This document shows positions 1-6,130 of a stretch of 14,860 nt of DNA, piece after piece. The notes under the pieces are model-generated. The model worked only from the letters and a program-made list of their open reading frames with translations, did no database searches and had not been told where the DNA came from. Numbering within the stretch: position 1 is the first letter of the stretch; each line of letters begins with the position of its first letter. The stretch is from Mailhella sp. (GTDB lineage Bacteria; Desulfobacterota; Desulfovibrionia; Desulfovibrionales; Desulfovibrionaceae): the NCBI GenBank assembly GCA_017522745.1, contig JAFWYI010000004.1, positions 1-14,860 of the forward strand, read 5' to 3'. The translations under genes and the position numbers were made by a program.

Positions 1-1011
1 CACGGGCACGTACTGGGCGCGACCAGTGTCCTTGAGCTGACAGTGTTCGGGGCCGACACCGGGATAGTCCACGCCGGCGGAGATGGAATACACCGGGGCG
101 ATGTCGCCGTTTTCATCGGGCAGGAAGTAGCCCTTGAAGCCGTGGCAGACAGTGGGCACGCCGAGAGTCATGCTGGCGGCATGCTGGCCGGGATCGAGAG
201 AGCGGCCGCCTGGTTCAGCGCCGATGAGGGTCACTTCTTCGTCATCCAGGAAGCCGGCAAACATGCCGATGGCATTGGAGCCGCCGCCGATGCAGGCGAT
301 GGCGTAGTCCGGCACGCGGCCAAGCTGTTCGATGCACTGGCGGCGCGATTCCTTGCCGATGACGGACTGGAAGTGGCGCACCATGCTGGGATAGGGATGA
401 GGACCCACGGCAGAACCGAGGACATAGAAGACGTCAGGGTTTTCAACAAAGTAGGCGAGCGCTTCGTCCACAGCTTCCTTGAGAGTGCGCTGACCGCTCA
501 TGGCGGCGCGGACTTCGGCACCCATCATCTTCATGCGTACCACGTTGGGATGCTGGCGCTTGATGTCTTCTTCACCCATGAAGACGATACATTCCATGCC
601 GAACATGGCGGCCGTAGCGGCGGCAGCAGTACCATGGGAACCGGCACCGGTTTCAGCCACAAGGCGGGTCTTGCCCATGCGCTTGGCAAGCAGGGCCTGA
701 CCGAGCGTATTATTGAGCTTATGTGCGCCGAGGTGGTTGAGGTCTTCGCGCTTGAGGTAGATCTGAGCGCCGCCGAGTTTCTCGCTCAGGTTGCGGCAGT
801 GGAAGATAGGCGTGGGACGACCGCAGTAGTTAGCGAAAAGTTCCGTCAGCTCAGCATTGAAGTCAGGGTCATCCTTATACTTGAGGAAGGCTTCCGTCAG
901 TTCATTGAGGACCTGCTTGAGGTTATCATCCACGAACTGCCCGCCGTAGGGGCCGAAATAGCCGGTGTGGAGGGCCTGTTCGCAAGTCTTGCTGGATTCG
1001 GACATACTCAT
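1..1011 (-). CDS. trpB: Tryptophan synthase beta chain (TrpB), 3' end cut by window edge
   Basis: This PLP enzyme condenses indole with L-serine to make tryptophan, normally as the beta subunit of the TrpA2B2 complex in the cytoplasm. 337 codons are visible of a family length near 400. Visible TrpB motifs are HLGAHK with the PLP lysine at K98, AETGAG with the catalytic glutamate at E120, the phosphate loop GGGSNAIGMF at 242-251, GAEPGG at 265-269 and the GVDYPGVGPEH loop near 313-323. The start at 1011 is chosen because AAGGAG lies 6 nt upstream (1018-1023). An ATG two codons in is the alternative. One oddity is GAGSHG (122-127), where E. coli has GAGQHG. It is expressed behind a leader-peptide attenuator (1053-1177). 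trpA may follow beyond the left edge, but this cannot be seen. Confidence 0.95.
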   Translation of the reverse strand, partial: MSMSESSKTCEQALHTGYFGPYGGQFVDDNLKQVLNELTEAFLKYKDDPDFNAELTELFANYCGRPTPIFHCRNLSEKLGGAQIYLKREDLNHLGAHKLNNTLGQALLAKRMGKTRLVAETGAGSHGTAAAATAAMFGMECIVFMGEEDIKRQHPNVVRMKMMGAEVRAAMSGQRTLKEAVDEALAYFVENPDVFYVLGSAVGPHPYPSMVRHFQSVIGKESRRQCIEQLGRVPDYAIACIGGGSNAIGMFAGFLDDEEVTLIGAEPGGRSLDPGQHAASMTLGVPTVCHGFKGYFLPDENGDIAPVYSISAGVDYPGVGPEHCQLKDTGRAQYVPV

Positions 1012-1052
1012 GGAAAACTCCTTCTGCGGAGAACGACCTTGTGAAGTCATAC

Positions 1053-1084
1053 AAAAAACCGCGGTCGTTTCTCCGACCGCGGTT
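1053..1084 (-). terminator. Attenuator terminator of the trpB leader
   Basis: Read on the minus strand, an 11-bp perfect GC-rich stem (AACCGCGGTCG / CGACCGCGGTT, loop of 6 nt) is followed by a run of T residues (the A run at 1053-1058 on the plus strand). It lies between the leader peptide stop (1124) and the trpB start (1011). That is where a 3:4 attenuator hairpin should be. Confidence 0.9.
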
Positions 1085-1134
1085 GATGGTGCTGTTTCGT
1101 CAATACTCCAAAACCCGGCCCTCTCAGAAGGGCC
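1077..1134 (-). promoter_or_regulatory. trp attenuator: 1:2 pause hairpin and 2:3 antiterminator
   Basis: Segment 1 overlaps the last Trp codons and pairs with segment 2: GGCCCT (1134-1129) with AGGGCC (1122-1117), loop of 6 nt. Segment 2 can instead pair with segment 3: CCGGGTT (1118-1112) with AACCGCGG (1084-1077), with one bulged base. That pairing uses the left arm of the terminator and so excludes it. A ribosome stalled on the Trp codons would mask segment 1 and favour the antiterminator. A ribosome reaching the stop codon at 1124-1126 would cover segment 2 and let the terminator form. The pairings are seen directly in the sequence. The mechanism is the established trp attenuation model, and no folding energies were computed. 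Confidence 0.82.
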
Positions 1135-1177
1135 ACCACCAGCAAAATGCTGCAGTTTTGGCGTTAATGGTATTCAT
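1124..1177 (-). CDS. trpL: trp operon leader peptide (TrpL-like), 17 aa
   Basis: The peptide reads MNTINAKTAAFCWWWPF and stops at TGA. Three adjacent tryptophan codons occur just before the stop, and in bacteria this pattern is diagnostic of ribosome-mediated trp attenuation. Its role is to sense charged tRNA-Trp, not to make a functional protein. The pause hairpin, antiterminator and terminator follow at the expected spacing, and trpB starts 112 nt downstream of the stop. No good Shine-Dalgarno sequence precedes the ATG, so initiation is likely weak. The call rests on the codon pattern together with the RNA structure and the downstream gene. Confidence 0.88.
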   Translation of the reverse strand: MNTINAKTAAFCWWWPF

Positions 1178-1200
1178 GGTTGTTATGTAGGCGAAATGGC

Positions 1201-1229
1201 ATGAAAATGTCAAGGGGCGACTCTGTCAA
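1201..1229 (-). promoter_or_regulatory. Candidate sigma-70 promoter for trpL-trpB
   Basis: On the minus strand a perfect TTGACA (1229-1224) is followed after 17 nt by TTTCAT (1206-1201, four of six matches to the -10 consensus). The transcript would begin about 17 nt before the leader ATG. A second TTGACA at 1213-1208 has only TACATA 18 nt downstream. That would start transcription at about the ATG, so it is less likely as a -35. It may be part of an operator instead. Confidence 0.5.
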
Positions 1230-1365
1230 AGCCGCGGCATCTGCAACAGGCTTCCTAACCTGAAACAGTAACGAGATATTGACCGTCTGGGCTAAGCCCA
1301 TGGGGGATCGCCGGCATGGCCGTCGGTTATTTGTTCCGGTCGTAAGCGCTTTTAACCGTTTGAAT
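1230..1365. other. Intergenic stretch between the trpB promoter and the TRAP operon terminator
   Basis: I see no gene with a ribosome binding site here. The only clear structure is a 13-bp perfect palindrome, TGGGCTAAGCCCA (1288-1300). It could be an operator or a small hairpin. Its distance from the trp promoter, about 60 bp upstream of the -35, is compatible with either or with neither. Confidence 0.4.
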
Positions 1366-1400
1366 ATATAAAAGAAGGCGCTGTGCAGACAACGCCTTCT
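1366..1400 (-). terminator. Rho-independent terminator of the TRAP/flavoprotein operon
   Basis: On the minus strand AGAAGGCG (1400-1393) pairs perfectly with CGCCTTCT (1380-1373) around a 12-nt loop, and TTTTATAT follows. It lies 39 nt after the dctM stop and is the only U-tailed hairpin in the operon, so it probably marks the operon end. Confidence 0.85.
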
Positions 1401-1438
1401 AATTCTCTATACGGTGCTACAGAGGAATGCAGCGCTGC

Positions 1439-2740
1439 TTACATGAAGCTGGGAAGCCAGAGGGAAAGGATGGGGAACATCATCAAGATGGCAACGTGGA
1501 GGAAGTCGCAGATGATGAACGGAGTCACGCCCTTGAATATGCTTCCCATGGGGACTCCGGACACGCCCTGTATGACATACAGGTTCAGGCCGACGGGAGG
1601 CGTGATGAGGCCGATCTCGGTAACACGGACGACGAGGATGCCGAACCAGATAGGATCGATGCCCACGCTCTGGATAAGCGGGAAGAAGATCGGCACCGTA
1701 AGCAGAACGATGGCCATGGAGTCCATGAAACAGCCCAATGCCACCATGATCAGAAGGATGCTCACAAGGATGAGCGTCGGACTGCTCACCACGGAGGTGA
1801 TGGCGTCGGAAATTTCCATGGGGAGGCGGCTTACGGTAAGGAAGTAACCAAAGATCATGGCACCAAGCATGATGGTCAGACACATGCCCTGAGTGCGGAT
1901 GGTATCGATAAGGCTTTCCTTGATGAACTGCTTGCGGGAGATACGGCGGCACAGCAGCAGACCGATGACAAAGGCACCGAAAGCGCCCACGCCACCAGCT
2001 TCGTTGGGAGAGAAGATGCCGAGGTAAAGCCCGCCCACAACGACTATCATAAGCAGCAGAACGCTCCAGATACGGCTAAGCGACTGCATTTTTTCCTGGA
2101 ATGTGAACTTGCCGGCGGCGGGGCCTGCTTCAGGAAATTTGCCTACCCAGAGGCGGACAACGAGCATATACAGGATCATCTGGATGAAGCCAGGGATCAT
2201 GCCGGCCATGAACAGTTTACCGATAGACTGTTCGGTGATGATGCCATAAATGATCATGATGGTGCTTGGCGGGATAAGGATGCCAAGCGTGCCGCCCGCA
2301 GCAATACACCCAGTGGACAGGGCGTTGGAATATTTGGATTTAGCCATTTCCGGCAGAGCAACCACGCCCATGGTCACTGCACAGGCTACAGAGGAGCCGC
2401 AGATGGCGGCAAAACCACCGCAAGCGGCAACTGTGGCCAGTGCCAGACCACCCTTCAGAGAGCCCATCCATTTGCGGACGGCCATGAACAGGTCGTCACT
2501 GATGCCGGATTTGAAGGCAAAGTTGCCCATGAGGACGAACAGAGCCACGACTGCGTATGCAGGATTGATGAATGTTTCATACGGAACGGCAGAGAGAAGA
2601 GCCAGGCCGGGTTCCAGACCTACGACAGCACTGAAACCAACGACACCGGAAACGATCATTGCAACGCCGATGGGGACGCGAAGAAAGATCAGGAGAAGAA
2701 GGAGTCCTATGCCCAGACATCCGATCATAGTGCTGCTCAT
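1439..2740 (-). CDS. dctM: TRAP transporter large permease subunit, DctM family
   Basis: This is the large membrane subunit of a tripartite ATP-independent periplasmic transporter. It carries the translocation path and uses an ion gradient to import a substrate delivered by DctP. The 433-aa protein is hydrophobic throughout and consistent with the usual 11-13 membrane helices. It has the family N-terminus (hydrophobic run then FLRVPIGVAM) and a GGTLGILIPPS-type segment typical of DctM. The start at 2740 has AAAGGAGA about 6 nt upstream and overlaps the dctQ stop as ATGA, which implies translational coupling. A start at 2824 is possible in frame but would run 85 bases into dctQ and lacks the typical N-terminus. 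It is the last gene of the operon. Substrate unknown. Confidence 0.93.
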   Translation of the reverse strand: MSSTMIGCLGIGLLLLLIFLRVPIGVAMIVSGVVGFSAVVGLEPGLALLSAVPYETFINPAYAVVALFVLMGNFAFKSGISDDLFMAVRKWMGSLKGGLALATVAACGGFAAICGSSVACAVTMGVVALPEMAKSKYSNALSTGCIAAGGTLGILIPPSTIMIIYGIITEQSIGKLFMAGMIPGFIQMILYMLVVRLWVGKFPEAGPAAGKFTFQEKMQSLSRIWSVLLLMIVVVGGLYLGIFSPNEAGGVGAFGAFVIGLLLCRRISRKQFIKESLIDTIRTQGMCLTIMLGAMIFGYFLTVSRLPMEISDAITSVVSSPTLILVSILLIMVALGCFMDSMAIVLLTVPIFFPLIQSVGIDPIWFGILVVRVTEIGLITPPVGLNLYVIQGVSGVPMGSIFKGVTPFIICDFLHVAILMMFPILSLWLPSFM

Positions 2741-3207
2741 GCCTGATCTCCTTTCAAGACTGAAGTAAACGTGATGACAGTGGTGAGCCCGAAGGAGAAC
2801 ACAAAGAATACGGCAATAGGCCACATCGGAAGACCGAGATCAGGTGTAATGGTATTCATCATGATAAGCTCATCGATAGTATCGAAGCTCTTCCAGCACA
2901 GTATACCCATGGTCAGGGTCACGATGCCTTCGGCGAAAATATAAACGATCTTTTTCAGCACGTTCGGAAGATGCATATAAATAAGGTCAACACTAACGTG
3001 AGCCCCTTTGAAGGAGCAGTATGCAACTGCGGCAGGAACCATGAAGCCCATGCAGATTTCGGTAAGTTCATTCGCCCAGACCAGAGGACTGTTAAGAAAA
3101 TAACGCATACCGACATCGGCTGCGGTCAACATCATCATGACCATAAGGGCCGTGCATGATATGACCAGCATGAGCGTAACAAGAAAATTCATAAATTTTG
3201 AATACAT
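2737..3207 (-). CDS. dctQ: TRAP transporter small permease subunit, DctQ family
   Basis: This is the small four-helix membrane subunit that pairs with DctM in TRAP transporters. The 156-aa length is typical. Hydrophobic segments lie near residues 8-30, 45-65, 88-105 and 128-150. The DctQ-like stretch ADVGMRYFLNSPLVWANELTE follows the first helix. AGGTGA precedes the ATG. The stop overlaps the dctM start. A strong hairpin separates it from dctP upstream. Substrate specificity is set mainly by DctP, not by this subunit. Confidence 0.92.
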   Translation of the reverse strand: MYSKFMNFLVTLMLVISCTALMVMMMLTAADVGMRYFLNSPLVWANELTEICMGFMVPAAVAYCSFKGAHVSVDLIYMHLPNVLKKIVYIFAEGIVTLTMGILCWKSFDTIDELIMMNTITPDLGLPMWPIAVFFVFSFGLTTVITFTSVLKGDQA

Positions 3208-3256
3208 AAATCACCTGTAAGGCACGGGAGAATGAATCTTTTCGGTTCATTTCTGC

Positions 3257-3283
3257 GGGGCAGGCGGAAGATCCGCCTGCCCC
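3257..3283 (-). repeat. Strong intercistronic hairpin between dctP and dctQ
   Basis: GGGGCAGGCGGA (3257-3268) and TCCGCCTGCCCC (3272-3283) form a perfect 12-bp stem with a 3-nt loop, starting 7 nt after the dctP stop. On the minus strand it is followed by GCAGAAATG and not by a U tract, so it is not a standard terminator. A likely role is to stabilise the upstream mRNA or reduce read-through, giving more binding protein than permease. That role is inference. Confidence 0.7.
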
Positions 3284-3289
3284 AAAATG

Positions 3290-4315
3290 TTACTTACCCT
3301 GCATCAGACGAAGAACGGTAGGAGCTTCGTCCTTGAAGCCGGCCTTGGCGCATTTTTCGAGCCAGGCATCCCACAGAGGAGCAAGGAGGGCGGTCCAGCG
3401 AGCCTTTTCGTCATCGGACAGACGGATGACTTCAGAACCCTTTTCCGTGGCAACCTTGAACAGAGGACGCTGGTTGTAGCCCCAGTGTTCGGCCAGCCAC
3501 TTGCCGCCTTCCACGCCGGAGTTGGCATCGAAAGCCTTTTTGGCCTCGGCGGGCAGCTTGTCGTAGGCCTTCTTGTTCATGGCGATCATGAACAGGGTCA
3601 CGCCGCGGGGAACGTTGTGCAGGCAGTACTTAGCCACTTCATAGAAGCGGAAGGAAAGGTAGGAGTCGATGTCGCCGAGCACGCCATCGATGGTGCCCTT
3701 CTGCATGCCCATGTAGCAGTCGTTCATAGACATGACCACGGGGGTAGCGCCAAGAGCCTTGAGCATGTCGAGGTAAGCACCAGCGGCGCAGCGGATCTTC
3801 TTGCCCTTAAGGTCTTCGAGGGTACGGATAGGCTTGGTGGAAATAATGACGCCAGTGCCGGGGTCGCCGGGGAACAGGGCCAGCACCTTGTTGGCGGCGT
3901 AGGGCTTCATGGAAATGGGCACTTCGCTGGCGATCTTATAAACGCGTTCGGCGCCTTCCATGCCGGAATCAAAGCCCATGCCGGGCTGGTTGATGATTTC
4001 CATGAGCAGGTTCATGCCCGTGTACACGCCCATCGACACCCAGGAAAGGTCGGCGATGCCTTTGGCCACGCTCTGCCAGGACTGGTTACCTTTGCAGAGG
4101 GTCTGGTTGGCGTAGAGTTCGAACTTAACAGAGCCGTTGGCCTCCTTCTCGATCTTTTCGAGATAGGGCTTGATGCAATTCTGGGTAGTCCAGGCCGTTT
4201 CAGTGTTCTGCGTAGCGAACTTCAGCGTGACAGGTTCAGCTGCAATGGCGGAGCTGGAAAAGCCGATCAGGGCAGCAAAAGCCAGAGAAGCAAGAGCGCG
4301 AGGTTGCAGGAACAT
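3290..4315 (-). CDS. dctP: TRAP transporter periplasmic substrate-binding protein, DctP family
   Basis: This is the extracytoplasmic receptor that binds substrate in the periplasm and delivers it to DctQM. The 341-aa length fits the family. A Sec signal peptide covers about residues 1-26, with likely cleavage after AIA. The mature protein begins PVTLKFATQN. The family segment LKGKKIRCAAGAYLDMLKAL contains R175. This matches the conserved arginine that salt-bridges the carboxylate of the ligand in characterised DctP proteins, so an organic acid is the likely ligand. Six cysteines are present, which is many for this family. AAGGAG lies a few bases before the ATG. The gene lies 79 nt after the flavoprotein gene and is first in the usual P-Q-M order. 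Confidence 0.94.
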   Translation of the reverse strand: MFLQPRALASLAFAALIGFSSSAIAAEPVTLKFATQNTETAWTTQNCIKPYLEKIEKEANGSVKFELYANQTLCKGNQSWQSVAKGIADLSWVSMGVYTGMNLLMEIINQPGMGFDSGMEGAERVYKIASEVPISMKPYAANKVLALFPGDPGTGVIISTKPIRTLEDLKGKKIRCAAGAYLDMLKALGATPVVMSMNDCYMGMQKGTIDGVLGDIDSYLSFRFYEVAKYCLHNVPRGVTLFMIAMNKKAYDKLPAEAKKAFDANSGVEGGKWLAEHWGYNQRPLFKVATEKGSEVIRLSDDEKARWTALLAPLWDAWLEKCAKAGFKDEAPTVLRLMQGK

Positions 4316-4360
4316 ACCGTTCTCCTTGTAAAAAAATTAACGACACGAGGTAAAATAAGT

Positions 4361-4382
4361 CGGGCCTCGCCGATGAGGCCCG
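4361..4382 (-). repeat. Intercistronic hairpin between the flavoprotein gene and dctP
   Basis: CGGGCCTC and GAGGCCCG form an 8-bp perfect stem with a 6-nt loop, 12 nt after the flavoprotein stop. On the minus strand it is followed by ACTTATTTTACC, a poor U tract. It could be a leaky terminator or an mRNA-stabilising element between the enzyme and transporter halves of the operon. Confidence 0.55.
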
Positions 4383-4394
4383 ATGCATCTTGGA

Positions 4395-6119
4395 TTAAAG
4401 GGTCGTTCCCTTGACAGGGTTAGGCCACTGGAAATTGTCCATGTAGCAGCGGCTCATCTGGATACGATAGCGTTCGTAAGGCACGGGCACAGTGGTGATC
4501 TGATGGCGGCCATCCACGTTCTGCTGATGTATCCACTTCAGCCAGTTGACATTGTCACGTTCAGGGTAGTCTTCACGATAATGGCCGGCACGGGATTCCT
4601 TACGCATGATGGCGCCCTTGAGGCAGAGCTCGGTGAGCAGGACCGTAGAGCGGGCTTCCACCAGCTTGGCAAGCTGATGCGGGTCGGACGCGCCGAGCTT
4701 GGGCATGAACTCTTCTTTGATCTCGAGGACATGCTCCAGACCACGGGTAAGCCCCTTGCCGGTCTTCATGAGAGCGATGTCGGGAGCGCTCATGACCTCG
4801 CGCATATCGGAGATGACGGACTTGGGAAGCAGGCCGTCCTTGCCGAGCAGGTCAGTGTACTGGCGGATCTTATCTTCCGCCTGCGCCCTGTCGTACTGGC
4901 CGGCTTCGCAGCCAGCGGAGTATTCAGCCGCAGCCTGACCGGTAGCATAACCGGTAGTGGCGGTGATGCAGGTGGCCCAGCCGCCCATGTAGACGCCGGG
5001 GTCGGGGTTTCTGGCAAGACCGGCCGCGTACAGTCCGGGAACATTGGTGGCACCTTCGAGATCGGTGACAAGACCGCCGTAGGTATGACGCACCTGAAGC
5101 ATCCACTGCAGCTTGTCGCCAAAGAAGTCCATGCCAAGCGCACGCAGCTTCTTGTCGTTCAGTCCCATCCAACCAGCCACAGGACGCATGGTCTCCACGC
5201 TTTCCTTCGACATCTTGCTGCAGTCGAACACTATGGGGCCGTTGCCGGCACGCACTTCGCAGACCATGCCGCGGGTATTGTAATGCGGGTCGCCCTTGGC
5301 GCCGAATACCGGGGAGTACTTCCACATGAAGTCTTCACCCTTGTTGTTCAGGAAGCGGGCACCCATGGGAAGCATGCCGGTCTGGCCTTCCCAGGCGAAA
5401 TCGACAGGTACGTTCCAGACCTTCCAGAACTCGAAATTACGTACGGCACAACCGGCATTCCAAGCTACGGTCACACCTTCGCTGGCAGGCGTGTTCTGAT
5501 GGTACGAGGGCTTCCAGCCGCCGGTATTGGTGGCGAGGACGACCGCTCTGGCTTTGATGAAAACAGGAACGCCGCTCTGAGTATGGAAGCCTACGGCACC
5601 CGTCACACGATCGCCATCCGTCACGACATCGGTGATGACGGTGCGACCGATGCGGCGCACGCCAAGGGTCTGGCAATGCTCGCGGAGCAGTCTGGCTTTT
5701 TCGATGCCGCCTCTGCCATAGGGATGGTAATAGTAGTAGCGGATGTGATCGAGAGCGCGCTGCGGGATGAAGCAGAGTTCACCCTTGTCATTACGCTTGA
5801 ACTTATGGCCCCAGCTTTCAAAATCCTGGAAGCGGTCATAGGATTCTTTAAGGATCTTAGCCAGAATGTCCTGGTCGGCCAGACCATCATAGTAATAAAC
5901 AAGGTCTGCCAGAAGGTCATCGAGATTCATATCCGGCTGTTTGACGGTCATGTCGCCACCGGAGAAGCCGCCAAGACCGCCCCAGTCACGAGGACCCTTA
6001 TCGACCACGAGCACTTCCGCGCCGCACTCTCTGGCCCGTTTGGCTGCCCACATACCACTGAAGCCACAGCCAACGATCAGAACGTCTGTGCTATATTCAT
6101 ATCCATTGAGTTTTGCCAT
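4395..6119 (-). CDS. FAD-dependent oxidoreductase of the FrdA/SdhA/AprA superfamily, substrate unknown
   Basis: This is probably a soluble flavin reductase or dehydrogenase acting on the compound imported by the adjacent TRAP system. The 574-aa protein has an N-terminal FAD dinucleotide fold (VLIVGCGFSGMWAA, glycines 17, 19 and 22), then GGLGGFSGGD without the histidine that binds FAD covalently in SdhA/FrdA. HTYGG (H345) and an NTRG arginine (R283) sit where superfamily active-site residues occur. The C-terminal domain carries RKESRAGHYREDYP (506 onward) followed by NVNW, closely recalling AprA and FrdA tails. The fumarate-reductase HPTG motif and the R-x-G-x-N-S segment are not present. No signal peptide, heme motif or FMN-attachment domain is seen. 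The start at 6119 has GGAG upstream; the longer in-frame start at 6218 lies inside the preceding gene. The gene follows the Fe-S oxidoreductase by 11 nt. Confidence 0.8.
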   Translation of the reverse strand: MAKLNGYEYSTDVLIVGCGFSGMWAAKRARECGAEVLVVDKGPRDWGGLGGFSGGDMTVKQPDMNLDDLLADLVYYYDGLADQDILAKILKESYDRFQDFESWGHKFKRNDKGELCFIPQRALDHIRYYYYHPYGRGGIEKARLLREHCQTLGVRRIGRTVITDVVTDGDRVTGAVGFHTQSGVPVFIKARAVVLATNTGGWKPSYHQNTPASEGVTVAWNAGCAVRNFEFWKVWNVPVDFAWEGQTGMLPMGARFLNNKGEDFMWKYSPVFGAKGDPHYNTRGMVCEVRAGNGPIVFDCSKMSKESVETMRPVAGWMGLNDKKLRALGMDFFGDKLQWMLQVRHTYGGLVTDLEGATNVPGLYAAGLARNPDPGVYMGGWATCITATTGYATGQAAAEYSAGCEAGQYDRAQAEDKIRQYTDLLGKDGLLPKSVISDMREVMSAPDIALMKTGKGLTRGLEHVLEIKEEFMPKLGASDPHQLAKLVEARSTVLLTELCLKGAIMRKESRAGHYREDYPERDNVNWLKWIHQQNVDGRHQITTVPVPYERYRIQMSRCYMDNFQWPNPVKGTTL

Positions 6120-6130
6120 GGAAATCTCCT

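Noticed and set aside
43..1044. Long plus-strand ORF (333 aa) opposite trpB
   Set aside because: It is antisense to a clear TrpB. The protein is a low-complexity Ala/Gly/His-rich sequence with no recognisable motif.
1230..1365. Riboswitch or small RNA between trpB and the TRAP operon
   Set aside because: Only a short palindrome is visible. No known aptamer core or promoter-terminator pair is recognisable.
1427..2746. Plus-strand ORF of 439 aa opposite dctM
   Set aside because: The composition is rich in D, H, K and A with no domain. The minus strand encodes an unmistakable membrane permease with a ribosome binding site and start-stop overlap.
4395..6119. Plain fumarate reductase or succinate dehydrogenase flavoprotein assignment
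   Set aside because: The covalent-FAD histidine, the HPTG motif and the R-x-G-x-N-S motif are missing, and no FrdB/FrdC-like partner is encoded nearby. Only superfamily membership is supported.
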